64,000 nt of DNA, taken from NCBI GenBank assembly GCA_050298535.1, contig JBNKUI010000087.1:620001-684000 (forward strand), read 5' to 3'. Position 1 is the first letter of the stretch; each line of letters opens with the position of its first letter. Below, in pieces: positions 9,201 to 18,226 of this stretch. The translations under genes and the position numbers were made by a program. Origin of the DNA: JABDMH01 sp050298535. Lineage in GTDB: Bacteria; Bacteroidota; Bacteroidia; Chitinophagales; Saprospiraceae. The notes beneath the pieces are model-generated. The model was given only the letters and a program-made list of their open reading frames with translations, did no database searches and had not been told where the DNA came from.

Positions 9201-12200
9201 TGGAAAGTAGTGAGTCCTGCGAAATGTCCCGAGCCGACATGGTCAATGGAATCTCATACTCATAGTAGTTGGTGGTAAAGTCACTTCCTAATCGAATAAA
9301 CAGACTAGTTTCATCAGGATTTATCGTCATGTTATCCACTTCTTCAGCATGGACAAACATCTTCAGCCGTTCATAGTTTCTGAAGTCCTCATTGAGATTC
9401 TTATAAATCGCCACGGCGTCTCCGTCTTCCAGGTCACAAATATTGAGCCCCAAGGATTGTTCATTACGTTGGATATTGGCATAAGTGCCCACGGCTCGCT
9501 CTCGCTGGATGCCGGGAGGTAAGATATAGTTGAATGGGAATTTCTGACTGTTTTCCTCAATATTGACGGATTGAATGTCAAATTGAACCCTACTTGCAGT
9601 ATTGTTGGGCTCACCGGGTCCCGGATCGGTCAGTGGGCGATTATATTTCCTCCACTGATTTCGTACCAGATCAAACTTGGCAAATCGCAGTGTCACTGCT
9701 TCTTCAAAGTCGGCGACATACATCCGTATGAAACGGATAGATCGGAATCCCTGGATACTACCGACCTTGGTCTGAAACTGCTGAATGGGTATTTGAAACC
9801 GGTACCACAATTGTCCGTTTTGAGTCCGGGCTCGAATGGTATCAGTGATGAATTGATTGAGCGCCAGTCCACCCATTCCATCATATTCGATAGGTATCTC
9901 ATACTGGTAGTAGGCTTCAGACTCATTCAAGGTATTATCGTTGTTGAGGTCCTCTTTATCCGGATAGTTTGTACTGGATTCGAGGGTAGTTCCTGTCGAT
10001 GCTTTTGAGTTTCCCTGGGTATTGTTGAATTGTGCATAGCGGGTAAATACGCGCTCGCTTCCATCAAAGTCTCGATAGTGTCTGAAGTTATCATTAGATG
10101 GATCTTCTTCGATATCCTGCCGGGCTTCATTGTTCAGTGATTGTGATTCCTGGATAAAATTTGAGTAGAAGAGCCGCTCTGCAGCATCATCCATTCCATC
10201 ATAACCTAAGTCCTGCTCCTCCCGATCCATCTGGTCGATATTGAAGGAGTTGGTGATATCCTGTACAATGGGTATTCTACCCCATGCCGTGGTATCGACA
10301 GGTGCCAAACTACCCGTGGTAGGCAGTCCATTTTCGTAAGACATTCTACTATCTCTAAGGATATCTTCTGAGATGTTGCCCAGGTTCAAAAAGATTTTTC
10401 CATCGTCACTCAATCGGCTTCCATCTCCACGCTCGGCAAATGGATTCATTACCCAAAACTCGACATACTCTATATTGGCCTGTTGGAAGTCCGTATTTCT
10501 CAAACTTCGCATGATACCTGCCCAGCGGGTCTCGGGTTGATTTAACTTGCCCTCAATATCTACCCCGGCCGAGTACTGTGTCCCACCAGGTACATCAAAG
10601 TTGTACGGACCTCTTTCAGTTGGGTCAAAGTGTACATCAAAAGTCTGGATGTTGTTGTTGATACCGAATTGCGCGGATCGGTTGGGGAATATGTCTTGTT
10701 GGTTTACCCTGGAGGCAAATGGATCATTGGCATCCTCTTCACTACGAATATTCGTCTCGATCCGATACCAGTTAAGTCGGGCCCGGTTTACACCGGATAG
10801 CACATTATTGTTTACAGCTGACTCAGGAAAACGAGTGTTATTATTCTGTAAATCATTTTGAGGGATACTGGCAAGGACCCATTGCGTGGTAGGTGTTCGC
10901 AAGTCAATTCCAATGGCACTACCTTCGAAATCATCGATGTAGAGGGCACCTCCTTTATCCTCACCCTGATTGATAGCTTTGGAGTGTCCGGGTTTTAATA
11001 CGGCACCTTCTGCAGCGAAAGAAATATTAGAGGGCTCTTTAGTACTAATCAGTGGTATTTTGTCTACCATGCGAGTCAGCCAAGGAGCTTCGCTACTATA
11101 GTTGAGATCCAGTCCGATGATTCGGTTATTAATGGGATCTTCACCAATATTTACCTTCTGTGTATAAGGTCGCTCAAACAAGTGCATATACGTCATTCCG
11201 AGATTGAGCTTCTTACTCACTTCGTAGTCTGCTCGGAAGCCTAGCATCGTTTTCCTATTAAATGAAAACAAAGCATTGTCTTCAAAGGATACATTGATAG
11301 GTACGCTGCTATTCGTGTAGGCTTCATTGATGATCCGCACCTTACCCAGGTTGTAGTCCACGTCGTAGTCGACTCCTTCTTGCAAGATCTGACCTCCGGC
11401 AGTCACCCGTACCGATCCTTGTGGCACGTTAAAGGCTCCTAGTGAATATTCGTTTGTTTGGCTGGTCTTAAACCGTGTGCGAATCGTAAATCGGTTAAGA
11501 TCATTGTATTCCTGCGCTATAAATATGGTGCTATCGTACAGTTGTTGAAATACGAAACGATCAGCATCTCCAGGATTCTCTACAAATTGATTGGCCAATG
11601 AACTTCCGAAGGGTTCCAGCACCGGAAACATCATACGTCCTGTGGCCGGAAAAATGGTAATACCTGGTACAAAGTCAAAAGCACCATCCGGTTGTGGATC
11701 TCCTAATTGATTTAAGTTGTCCAGGTTGAATAACTGTAGAAGTGGTTTGCTGGCCAATTCACTTTCTGGAAGGAACCGCTTCTCACCTTTTCCAGGATCC
11801 TCATAGAAAATGTCGAGGTAAAAATCTTCTCGAGATACATTGAAGGCTCGAATAGAATAGATGTTTTTCATCATCAGATCCCAACTGGGTACATCAACGC
11901 GTTGCGTAGTACTCTTTAGCATTTTTACAAACAGTACAGAAGCATCCTCTGTCTCTGATGGGAAGTCGGTGGAGAGTTCACCAACTTGAAATTTCTTTCC
12001 GTTATAGGTGTACTCATAGGCTACACCAAGTACCTGGTCAGGTTGTAAGACCGTATTAATGGAGATAAATCCCAAGTCATTGTTTACGGTATATTCTGTT
12101 TCCCGTAGTCTTCTCGCGCGCACCTTTTCGAAGTCGCGCGAATTGACCATACGGTATGCGGAAGATTGAAGCGTAGATACGGAGGTGACGGCATCTCGAG

Positions 12201-13458
12201 CCATTTCATCTCTTGACACTTTGCGGTAAATGGGGTTAGAGTTATTATCAGGCAACTCCTTTCTTCCTGAGATATCGGGATTCTGAATGACAGCCGAGGG
12301 TTGTAGTTCTGGGTTGTCAATGGTCATACGCTCTGATTCTCCCAGGTCAGCAAGTGCCACGATATCCCGGGTGTTTTCGGTTTCGCTTCGATCATTGGTG
12401 ATCCACACCTCAATTTTGGTCACCTTAAAGAGACTGCTTATTTGGGGCAGGTTTCGGAGTCCTGGTTCGAATATATCTCGGTTGTAATGTGATAGGAAGA
12501 AGTGTCGGTTTTCATCATATTCTTCCACACCCACATTAAATTCCTGCAGTTGTGCTCCTTTTTCAATTTGCACTTGTTTCTGCTCTGAGTTTTGTTGTGA
12601 AATGATTGTCGTCAATCGCAATCTTCCAAATTGGAGGTCAGTCTTCAGCCCAAACAAAGCCTGGCTACCCTGGATCAGCGTTCCTTTGAGAGGCAGGCTC
12701 ACATTACCAGCTTCAATTTTTTTCAGGATCTCATCTTCACTAAAGGCCTCGCTATCGTATTCGAGCTTGAGTTGTTTGTCAAAATCGAAGGTCGCCTGCG
12801 TGTTGTAGTTGGTGTTGAGTTTTAACTTATCACCGATCTGACCATCCATGTTCATCTGTATGTCCATGTCAAAGTCAAATCCTCCGTTCCGTTGCTGTCT
12901 TTCCAGCAGAACGGGATTGGCTACATTTTGATAGTCATAGCCAAAAGTAAGATTGATATTTCCTTTTGGATTGAGGTCGATTTCGGTACCACCAAACAGC
13001 CGGTCAATGAGGCTATTGCTGATGTCAAACTTTTTAATCGGATCTACATCCGGTCCGATTTCACCTCCGGCAGAGCTTACTCCAGCCAGCCGCTGAAAGT
13101 AGTCTCGTTCCTGTTGTTTTTGCTTGTACTCAAGATATTCATCAAACGTCATGAAAGAAGGCTGGCGGAAGAAGTCATTGCCAATCTTCTCCGTGATCAT
13201 GTATGAATTGGATTCAGGATCGTAGTCTATACTCTGGTCAATGATTTCGGGATCTCTTAGGTCGAAGGGGTTACGAATACCATCATCTGTGAAAGGGCCT
13301 GTACGATCACTCAGGGGAGGTACGGTATCTTGTATTTCCGAGATGGAAGCTGTGGTAAAAGGATCTGGAAGTGTGCTATGAAATCCAGGCTCAGCCTTCA
13401 GCAGTGCAGTCGAAAACAAATACCAGCATATAATAATTACAGTTCCACTTCTCTTCAT
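6238..13458 (-). CDS. sprA: Cell-surface protein SprA, T9SS outer-membrane translocon
   Basis: SprA (Sov in Porphyromonas) is the giant outer-membrane barrel that forms the channel of the type 9 secretion system, which exports gliding adhesins and enzymes. The 2406-residue length matches the family (about 2400). The N-terminus is a signal peptide (to about residue 22). It is followed by a region with FDEYLEYKQKQQERDYFQRLAG, then repeated alternating-hydrophobic strands with aromatic girdles to the C-terminus, which ends in Phe-Ala-Leu-Gln. A low-complexity Gln/Asn/Ser/Arg-rich stretch lies near 7720-7790. The gene is preceded by ruvA, an order seen in Flavobacterium. No PorV or CTD-bearing cargo gene was seen in the window. 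Confidence 0.95.
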   Translation of the reverse strand: MKRSGTVIIICWYLFSTALLKAEPGFHSTLPDPFTTASISEIQDTVPPLSDRTGPFTDDGIRNPFDLRDPEIIDQSIDYDPESNSYMITEKIGNDFFRQPSFMTFDEYLEYKQKQQERDYFQRLAGVSSAGGEIGPDVDPIKKFDISNSLIDRLFGGTEIDLNPKGNINLTFGYDYQNVANPVLLERQQRNGGFDFDMDIQMNMDGQIGDKLKLNTNYNTQATFDFDKQLKLEYDSEAFSEDEILKKIEAGNVSLPLKGTLIQGSQALFGLKTDLQFGRLRLTTIISQQNSEQKQVQIEKGAQLQEFNVGVEEYDENRHFFLSHYNRDIFEPGLRNLPQISSLFKVTKIEVWITNDRSETENTRDIVALADLGESERMTIDNPELQPSAVIQNPDISGRKELPDNNSNPIYRKVSRDEMARDAVTSVSTLQSSAYRMVNSRDFEKVRARRLRETEYTVNNDLGFISINTVLQPDQVLGVAYEYTYNGKKFQVGELSTDFPSETEDASVLFVKMLKSTTQRVDVPSWDLMMKNIYSIRAFNVSREDFYLDIFYEDPGKGEKRFLPESELASKPLLQLFNLDNLNQLGDPQPDGAFDFVPGITIFPATGRMMFPVLEPFGSSLANQFVENPGDADRFVFQQLYDSTIFIAQEYNDLNRFTIRTRFKTSQTNEYSLGAFNVPQGSVRVTAGGQILQEGVDYDVDYNLGKVRIINEAYTNSSVPINVSFEDNALFSFNRKTMLGFRADYEVSKKLNLGMTYMHLFERPYTQKVNIGEDPINNRIIGLDLNYSSEAPWLTRMVDKIPLISTKEPSNISFAAEGAVLKPGHSKAINQGEDKGGALYIDDFEGSAIGIDLRTPTTQWVLASIPQNDLQNNNTRFPESAVNNNVLSGVNRARLNWYRIETNIRSEEDANDPFASRVNQQDIFPNRSAQFGINNNIQTFDVHFDPTERGPYNFDVPGGTQYSAGVDIEGKLNQPETRWAGIMRSLRNTDFQQANIEYVEFWVMNPFAERGDGSRLSDDGKIFLNLGNISEDILRDSRMSYENGLPTTGSLAPVDTTAWGRIPIVQDITNSFNIDQMDREEQDLGYDGMDDAAERLFYSNFIQESQSLNNEARQDIEEDPSNDNFRHYRDFDGSERVFTRYAQFNNTQGNSKASTGTTLESSTNYPDKEDLNNDNTLNESEAYYQYEIPIEYDGMGGLALNQFITDTIRARTQNGQLWYRFQIPIQQFQTKVGSIQGFRSIRFIRMYVADFEEAVTLRFAKFDLVRNQWRKYNRPLTDPGPGEPNNTASRVQFDIQSVNIEENSQKFPFNYILPPGIQRERAVGTYANIQRNEQSLGLNICDLEDGDAVAIYKNLNEDFRNYERLKMFVHAEEVDNMTINPDETSLFIRLGSDFTTNYYEYEIPLTMSARDISQDSLLSNLQNIVWPEANNVDIPLDLLKDIKVERNNSGESFTKPFTGFDPENGNRVRVIGNPNLGLVKGVMVGVRNKRDDGLDKCLEVWINELRLTGLNEQGGKAALARLDLQLADFGRLSLSGNYNSIGWGAIDQKLAERSLEETIQYDVAANLELGKFFGERTGLSIPFYAQYSTTQLNPKFDPYDRDILLKDKLDAAEDGVTRDSLREQAVDFTSIKSFNFTNVRKQRTNSQKTPKPWDVANFSLTYAQSETKHRDPIIENDETNEKRGAIDYTYTGKPLYIQPLKGLAPNSKLLKWLTEFNFNPLPNSLAVNTGLERIHSERSYRFSEPAFKTWYTKRFTWQRNYNLNWDFSKSLKFRFNALNNAVIDELDERDPGFTQQANRDTIWAGLRNFGRTKEYNHSLNLSYTAPLQHFPMLDFAQIRGQFTSDYSWNAAALNVDSLGNVIQNQQSRQISADFNFERLYNNIPYLRKINQGNRSSGSNSRGGNNRQLPSRGQQQNQKESRDPGAVERLFIRPLMALRRARLQYTETIGSVIPGFTPQTNLFGLDNTWSAPGYEYVLGFQPDDQWFEDAIRPENDWITDNIFLNQEVLLNKTKKWNAGLSIEPFRDFRVEVNWDYSFTENHSEFFKKVSPDAPFARLTPRDVGSFNISYYTLGTLFSDDIEDLYDQFTEMRSAISQRIGDPSTVHVQDGAEYTAGFGKYQRDVLIPAFIATYADIDPNDVKLNIFDLKPKPNWTLTYNGLSKIPMFQDIFSSVSISHGYRSSLSVNSYNTDYDYVPDDPVANLNEVTGDFYSRFEIPAIVISEQMAPLLGVNVKTRNDMTLTLNMNQTRNLNLTFTDNQLNETKRTDYQGGFGYLIKGVYLPFLHSKKSKRQRSRDSQEEQQEQDQNGNNPGAANTGASRGNDIEIKFDFSYSDNVSRIHRPDTELESVPSRGNKQIRISPSVAYDVSETLTLRFFFDYNRTIPYTARSYPITNIRSGLTVQFALQ

Positions 13459-13571
13459 ATCAATACAATCCGTGTGTCCGTACCTGGTGTATCTGGCTAA
13501 ATATGATGTTACAACGTATTATTTGTTCTTTTCTTTTGTTCACAAAAGTCAAATTGGGTGTCCATCAAATA

Positions 13572-14162
13572 TTAGGATAATCGCTTTAGTGATGCTTTAA
13601 TCAGCGCTTCAACTTCGGTAATATCAGGGTCAGCTTTTCGAACAGACGAGATCGCCTTTACTACGCTATTCTTGTTAAAGCCCAAAGCTAACAATGCAGA
13701 TAACGCCTCCTGTTGCAAAGTATTGTCTCTTAAGCTGGGCAGGGGTAGTGTCTTATCTACGCCTTTTGAGACCTTGTTTTTCAGATCTAGTATGATTTGT
13801 TTGGCCGTCTTTGCCCCGATTCCCTTCACTTGCTTGAATGAAAGTTCATCTTCTGTGAGTATGGCATGCTCCACTTCCTCTGGTGTCATGGAAGACAATA
13901 CAATTCGGGCAGTATTTGGCCCAATACCTGATACACTTAGCAGATGAACAAATAAAGTGCGTTCAGAAGCTTCGGCAAATCCATATAACGTATGCGAATC
14001 CTCCTTCACATGTAAATGTGTCAGCAATTTTACCTGCTCCTCCTTTTCTATACGAGCATACGTATGCAAGCTAATGTTGATGTGATATCCCACACCATGC
14101 GCTTCTACATATATGTATGTAGGACTCTTGAACGTAATGCTTCCCTTGATGTATGCAATCAT
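13572..14162 (-). CDS. ruvA: Holliday junction branch-migration protein RuvA
   Basis: RuvA tetramers bind four-way DNA junctions and load the RuvB motor. The 196-residue product has the N-terminal OB fold (MIAYIKGSITFKSPTYIYVEAHGVGYHI), two helix-hairpin-helix motifs in the middle (VSGIGPNTARIVLSS and VKGIGAKTAKQIILDLK), and a short C-terminal RuvB-binding three-helix domain (LSALLALGFNKNSVVKAI). The length is normal. It is transcribed towards sprA with a 113-nt gap. ruvB and ruvC are not in the window. Confidence 0.97.
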   Translation of the reverse strand: MIAYIKGSITFKSPTYIYVEAHGVGYHINISLHTYARIEKEEQVKLLTHLHVKEDSHTLYGFAEASERTLFVHLLSVSGIGPNTARIVLSSMTPEEVEHAILTEDELSFKQVKGIGAKTAKQIILDLKNKVSKGVDKTLPLPSLRDNTLQQEALSALLALGFNKNSVVKAISSVRKADPDITEVEALIKASLKRLS

Positions 14163-14350
14163 CGATTATTCACGATTCTGGCTATAAATCACAAATTCTA
14201 TACCAATTACGAAAAATCTTTAATTTTAATTGGCTGAATTTAATGTGATTATGAATAATACTTTATTTCAATATGAGTATTTTAGGAGGGATTTTGGATC
14301 TAGGTGAGCAAAAGTACTTTTCTTCTGAAAAAGGACAAGTTTTCAACCAT

Positions 14351-14358
14351 TATCTTTG
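14351..14358 (+). promoter_or_regulatory. Possible -7 element for purD
   Basis: TATCTTTG fits the TAnnTTTG consensus and lies 18 nt before the ATG at 14377. No clear -33 TTG is seen at the expected distance, so the call is weak. The transcript would have a very short leader. Confidence 0.35.
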
Positions 14359-14376
14359 CTGCCCAAATTTGCAAGA

Positions 14377-15639
14377 ATGAAAATTTTAATCATTGGAAGT
14401 GGTGGCAGAGAGCATGCATTAGCCTGGAAAGTGTCACAAAGCCCCATGTGCTCAGATCTATATATAGCTCCAGGCAATGCCGGAACTTCACAAGTTGGTC
14501 TGAATGTGCAGCTGGATGTGGGAGATTTTGATGCTACAACTGCCTTTATCAGGGAAAAAGAGATTGAAATGGTGATTGTGGGTCCTGAGGTACCCCTGGT
14601 TGATGGTATCGTAGATCACCTTAATAGCGAGGTACCCTCGGTGTTGGTCGTGGGACCTACGGCCGCTGGAGCTCAGTTAGAAGGTTCTAAGGCGTTTTCA
14701 AAAGCATTCATGGCAAGGCATAATATTCCAACGGCTGCATATGCCGAGTTTACGATGGCTGACCTCGAAAAGGGCTTATCCTATATTCAAAAACAACCGG
14801 TACCCATTGTCCTTAAGGCAGACGGTCTTGCAGCCGGCAAAGGTGTGATCATCAGCCATACGCATGAAGACGCCAGTGAAGAATTTCGCCAGATGTTATC
14901 TGGTAAATTTGGTGACGCTAGTAGTACGGTCGTCATAGAATCATTTCTGGACGGGATTGAGTTTTCGGTTTTTGTCTTGACGGATGGTACCGATTATCAG
15001 ATACTTCCAGTAGCAAAGGATTACAAGCGTATTGGAGAAGGTGATGAGGGACTTAATACAGGCGGCATGGGCTCTGTTTCTCCAGTACCTTTTGTCGATA
15101 ACATCTTAATGGATAAAGTAAGGACTCGCATCATCCAACCTACAATAGAAGGACTGGCTAAGGAACAGCTGGAGTATAAGGGATTCATATTCTTTGGATT
15201 AATCCGAGTGGATGGTGAGCCCTATGTGATCGAGTATAATTGTCGGATGGGTGATCCGGAAACACAGTCTGTACTGCCCCGCCTGCAAAACGATCTGGTG
15301 CAGCTCTGTATTGCTACCTGCAAGGGAACACTCGCCAAAGAGCAAGTGGAGCTCGACGATCGAACAGTTGCCTCGGTTGTGCTGGTTTCTGGGGGTTATC
15401 CCGGGTCGTATGCAAAGGGTAAAGTGATTTCAGGCCTTACCGACCATGCAAATGGCATCATATTTCATGCAGGCACGCAGAAGCAAGCGGGAGATGTGGT
15501 GACAAGTGGTGGTCGTGTGCTAGCTATCACATCCTTTGGAAATGACCTTCAGGATGCACTTAAGAAATCAAATAGTAAAGCGGAGGAAATCCAGTTTGAG
15601 GGCAAATATTTTAGAAGGGATATCGGTTTTGACTTATAA
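14377..15639 (+). CDS. purD: Phosphoribosylamine-glycine ligase (GARS)
   Basis: PurD joins phosphoribosylamine and glycine using ATP, the second step of purine synthesis. The 420-residue product begins MKILIIGSGGREHALAWKV, the classic PurD N-terminus with its glycine loop. The ATP-grasp core includes PIVLKADGLAAGKGVIIS and VIESFLDGIEFSVFVLTD. The C-terminal half has GFIFFGLIRVDGEPYVIEYNCRMGDPETQ, with the metal-binding E and N residues. A TTG seven codons upstream is in frame, but the ATG at 14377 fits the family. The murF-alr gene follows after 9 nt, so they are co-transcribed. Confidence 0.97.
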   Translation: MKILIIGSGGREHALAWKVSQSPMCSDLYIAPGNAGTSQVGLNVQLDVGDFDATTAFIREKEIEMVIVGPEVPLVDGIVDHLNSEVPSVLVVGPTAAGAQLEGSKAFSKAFMARHNIPTAAYAEFTMADLEKGLSYIQKQPVPIVLKADGLAAGKGVIISHTHEDASEEFRQMLSGKFGDASSTVVIESFLDGIEFSVFVLTDGTDYQILPVAKDYKRIGEGDEGLNTGGMGSVSPVPFVDNILMDKVRTRIIQPTIEGLAKEQLEYKGFIFFGLIRVDGEPYVIEYNCRMGDPETQSVLPRLQNDLVQLCIATCKGTLAKEQVELDDRTVASVVLVSGGYPGSYAKGKVISGLTDHANGIIFHAGTQKQAGDVVTSGGRVLAITSFGNDLQDALKKSNSKAEEIQFEGKYFRRDIGFDL

Positions 15640-15648
15640 ATAAGAACG

Positions 15649-18111
15649 ATGTATACGATTTGTGACATAAACCAGATGGCAGAAAGCCAGTTTCTTCAAT
15701 GTCACAATCCAGCAGCTACCATCAATCACCTATTGGTTGACAGTCGTCAACTGCAGCAGAGCGCTGATACAATCTTTTTCGCACTGAGTGGATTACGACA
15801 GGATGGGCATCAATTTATCCAGGATTTATATAGCAAAGGAGTCCGGAATTTCATGGTGTCAAAACCTATTGCAACAGAAGACTTTCCTGAAGCGAATGTC
15901 TTGATGGTGGATGATGTGGTGCGCGGCTTGCAAAGAATAGCGACCCAGCATCGTGCTCAATTCAATATCCCGGTTATCGGCATCACAGGGAGTAATGGAA
16001 AGACGATTGTGAAAGAGTGGATATCACACCTACTATTTCACTCTCATGACCTCATAAAAAGTCCCAAGAGCTTTAATTCACAGATAGGTGTTCCACTATC
16101 TGTCTGGCAAATGCACGAGGGTGCAGACATCGCCATCTTTGAAGCGGGTATTTCGACCACAGGAGAAATGCAATATCTGCAGCCCATTATTCGCCCGACC
16201 ATCGGCATATTCACCAATATTGGCAGCGCACACGATAAGGGGTTTGAGAATATCAGACAGAAAGTAATGGAAAAGTCAGCCTTGTTTGCCGATAGCAAGT
16301 GTGTGATTTGCAGAGCAGAGCATAAGCAGATTATCGATATCCTGAGCGCTCAACAAATTCCACTTTTTCAATGGTCCACCATTGATCGAAAGGCTGATCT
16401 CTTTGTAGAGAAAGCGGACACGCACCATGGATGGACGTCGTACAGTTATGAGTATGGAGGGAATAAAGGAACTATTTCCATTCCTTTTGACAATGACATA
16501 GCAGAAGAAAATGGCCTGCACTGCCTGGCCCTCATGCTCTATATGGGATTCAAAGAGGTGTCGTGGAAGGAGCGTTTCACCTCGCTCCCTGTCGTTGAAA
16601 TGCGGCTGGAGGCAAAAGAAGGGATAAATAATTGTCTAATTATAAATGATGTGTATAGTGCTGATCTTCCTTCGCTCAGTGGAGCACTATCCTTTGCCAG
16701 ACAACAGAACCAACACCAAAAGCGCACATTGATTCTGTCGGAGTTTGAGCAGCATGCAGGATCGAAAGAAGCGCTATACCATCAAATTTCGAGCATGATC
16801 GTGCCCTATGGCTTTGATCGAATCTTTTTGATAGGCGCAGATACCCGATTTTTACTAGCACATCTGGAGGAGAAATGTATCGTCAATCATTACATGTCTA
16901 CTGAAGAGCTACTGGAGGATATAAATCGACTATCCTTTAAAGATGAGTTGATATTAGTGAAGGGTGCCAGGAGTCATGGTCTGGAGCGTATCTCGGACCT
17001 CCTGAGCCTAAAGCAGCATCAGACCATCCTGGAAGTAAATCTGGGAGCACTTGCCCGCAATTTGAAAAAGTTTGAGACTAAGCTCAAGCCTGGTGTAAAA
17101 ATCATGTCGATGGTGAAGGCAGCAGCTTACGGAAGCGGTGCCATCGAGATCGCACGTTTTCTGGAATCAAGAAACCTGGACTACCTGGCGGTAGCTTATG
17201 CTGACGAAGGTGTTGAGCTTAGAGAGGCTGGAATCACTCTCCCGATTATGGTACTCAGCACCGATCAAAGTAGCATTCCTTTGCTGATCAAATATAACCT
17301 TGAGCCCGAAGTTTTTTCCATCGACCAGTTGGATCGAGTAGCAGTACAGGCTTCGGAGCATGGTAAGCAACTTCCAATCCATCTAAAGTTAGAAACCGGT
17401 ATGCATCGACTAGGTTTTGAAGAGGGTGATATGGGAGATCTGAATACCAGACTGGAGCGTTGGAATGAAGTGCTGAACGTACGCTCCATATTTAGTCATC
17501 TCGCGGTGAGTGATGAGGTAGCTCAAATGCCATTCACCCGACAGCAAATAGATACTTTTAAGAAGCTATCACAAATGGTGGAAGTCTTTCAGGACGAGCA
17601 ACCTCTTTTACATATTCTCAATTCACATGGTATTCTGAACTTTCCAGAGGACCAATTTGATATGGTCCGACTGGGGGTGGGCATGTATGGCATTGGATCT
17701 TTCCAAAATATGGATTTGGAAGTGGTACACCATCTAAAATCGACTATTCTTCAAATAAAAACAGTGAGAGCTGGATCTACCATTGGCTATGGACGACGGG
17801 AATACGTTAAGCAAGAAATGCGTGTGGCTACAGTAGGCATTGGATATGCAGATGGATTGATACGAAAAGCGGGCAACAGACGTTATGCTCTTATTGTAAA
17901 TGGCGTGGAAGCTCCCATAGTGGGTAATATTTGCATGGATATGACCATGATTGATGTGACACACATATCCAATGCATCGATTGGTTCTGTAGTAACGATT
18001 TTTGGCGTACATCCTCGGGTTGACGCATTAGCAAAAGCAGCAGATACAATACCCTACGAGGTATTTACCAATATTTCCAGAAGAGTAAAGCGTCTTTACA
18101 TTTATGATTGA
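15649..18111 (+). CDS. Fused MurF ligase / alanine racemase
   Basis: This is a bifunctional peptidoglycan-precursor enzyme of 820 residues. The N-terminal half is a Mur ligase that would add D-Ala-D-Ala to UDP-MurNAc-tripeptide: P-loop GITGSNGKT at 111-119, then the NSQIGVPLSVW and EAGIS segments. From about residue 457 the protein is a fold-III alanine racemase. The PLP lysine is K490 in MVKAAAYGSG and the second catalytic base is Y733 in GIGYADG. Residues ~790-820 complete the C-terminal beta domain. Such fusions are common in Bacteroidota. Making D-Ala and using its dipeptide in one chain may help coupling, though Ddl must still act in between. Confidence 0.95.
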   Translation: MYTICDINQMAESQFLQCHNPAATINHLLVDSRQLQQSADTIFFALSGLRQDGHQFIQDLYSKGVRNFMVSKPIATEDFPEANVLMVDDVVRGLQRIATQHRAQFNIPVIGITGSNGKTIVKEWISHLLFHSHDLIKSPKSFNSQIGVPLSVWQMHEGADIAIFEAGISTTGEMQYLQPIIRPTIGIFTNIGSAHDKGFENIRQKVMEKSALFADSKCVICRAEHKQIIDILSAQQIPLFQWSTIDRKADLFVEKADTHHGWTSYSYEYGGNKGTISIPFDNDIAEENGLHCLALMLYMGFKEVSWKERFTSLPVVEMRLEAKEGINNCLIINDVYSADLPSLSGALSFARQQNQHQKRTLILSEFEQHAGSKEALYHQISSMIVPYGFDRIFLIGADTRFLLAHLEEKCIVNHYMSTEELLEDINRLSFKDELILVKGARSHGLERISDLLSLKQHQTILEVNLGALARNLKKFETKLKPGVKIMSMVKAAAYGSGAIEIARFLESRNLDYLAVAYADEGVELREAGITLPIMVLSTDQSSIPLLIKYNLEPEVFSIDQLDRVAVQASEHGKQLPIHLKLETGMHRLGFEEGDMGDLNTRLERWNEVLNVRSIFSHLAVSDEVAQMPFTRQQIDTFKKLSQMVEVFQDEQPLLHILNSHGILNFPEDQFDMVRLGVGMYGIGSFQNMDLEVVHHLKSTILQIKTVRAGSTIGYGRREYVKQEMRVATVGIGYADGLIRKAGNRRYALIVNGVEAPIVGNICMDMTMIDVTHISNASIGSVVTIFGVHPRVDALAKAADTIPYEVFTNISRRVKRLYIYD

Positions 18112-18226
18112 CAACAGGCACTAGGTATTGACATACTCCATATCCGTAAGCCTAAAACTCAAATAGATGTCAAAAATTGTATTTTTGCGGCCAGAACGGG
18201 TCAATTTTAGAATCATCAAATTTGAT

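Noticed and set aside
6357..13206. Many open frames opposite or overlapping sprA
   Set aside because: All are antisense or out-of-frame shadows of one continuous, family-length sprA frame, with no coding features of their own.
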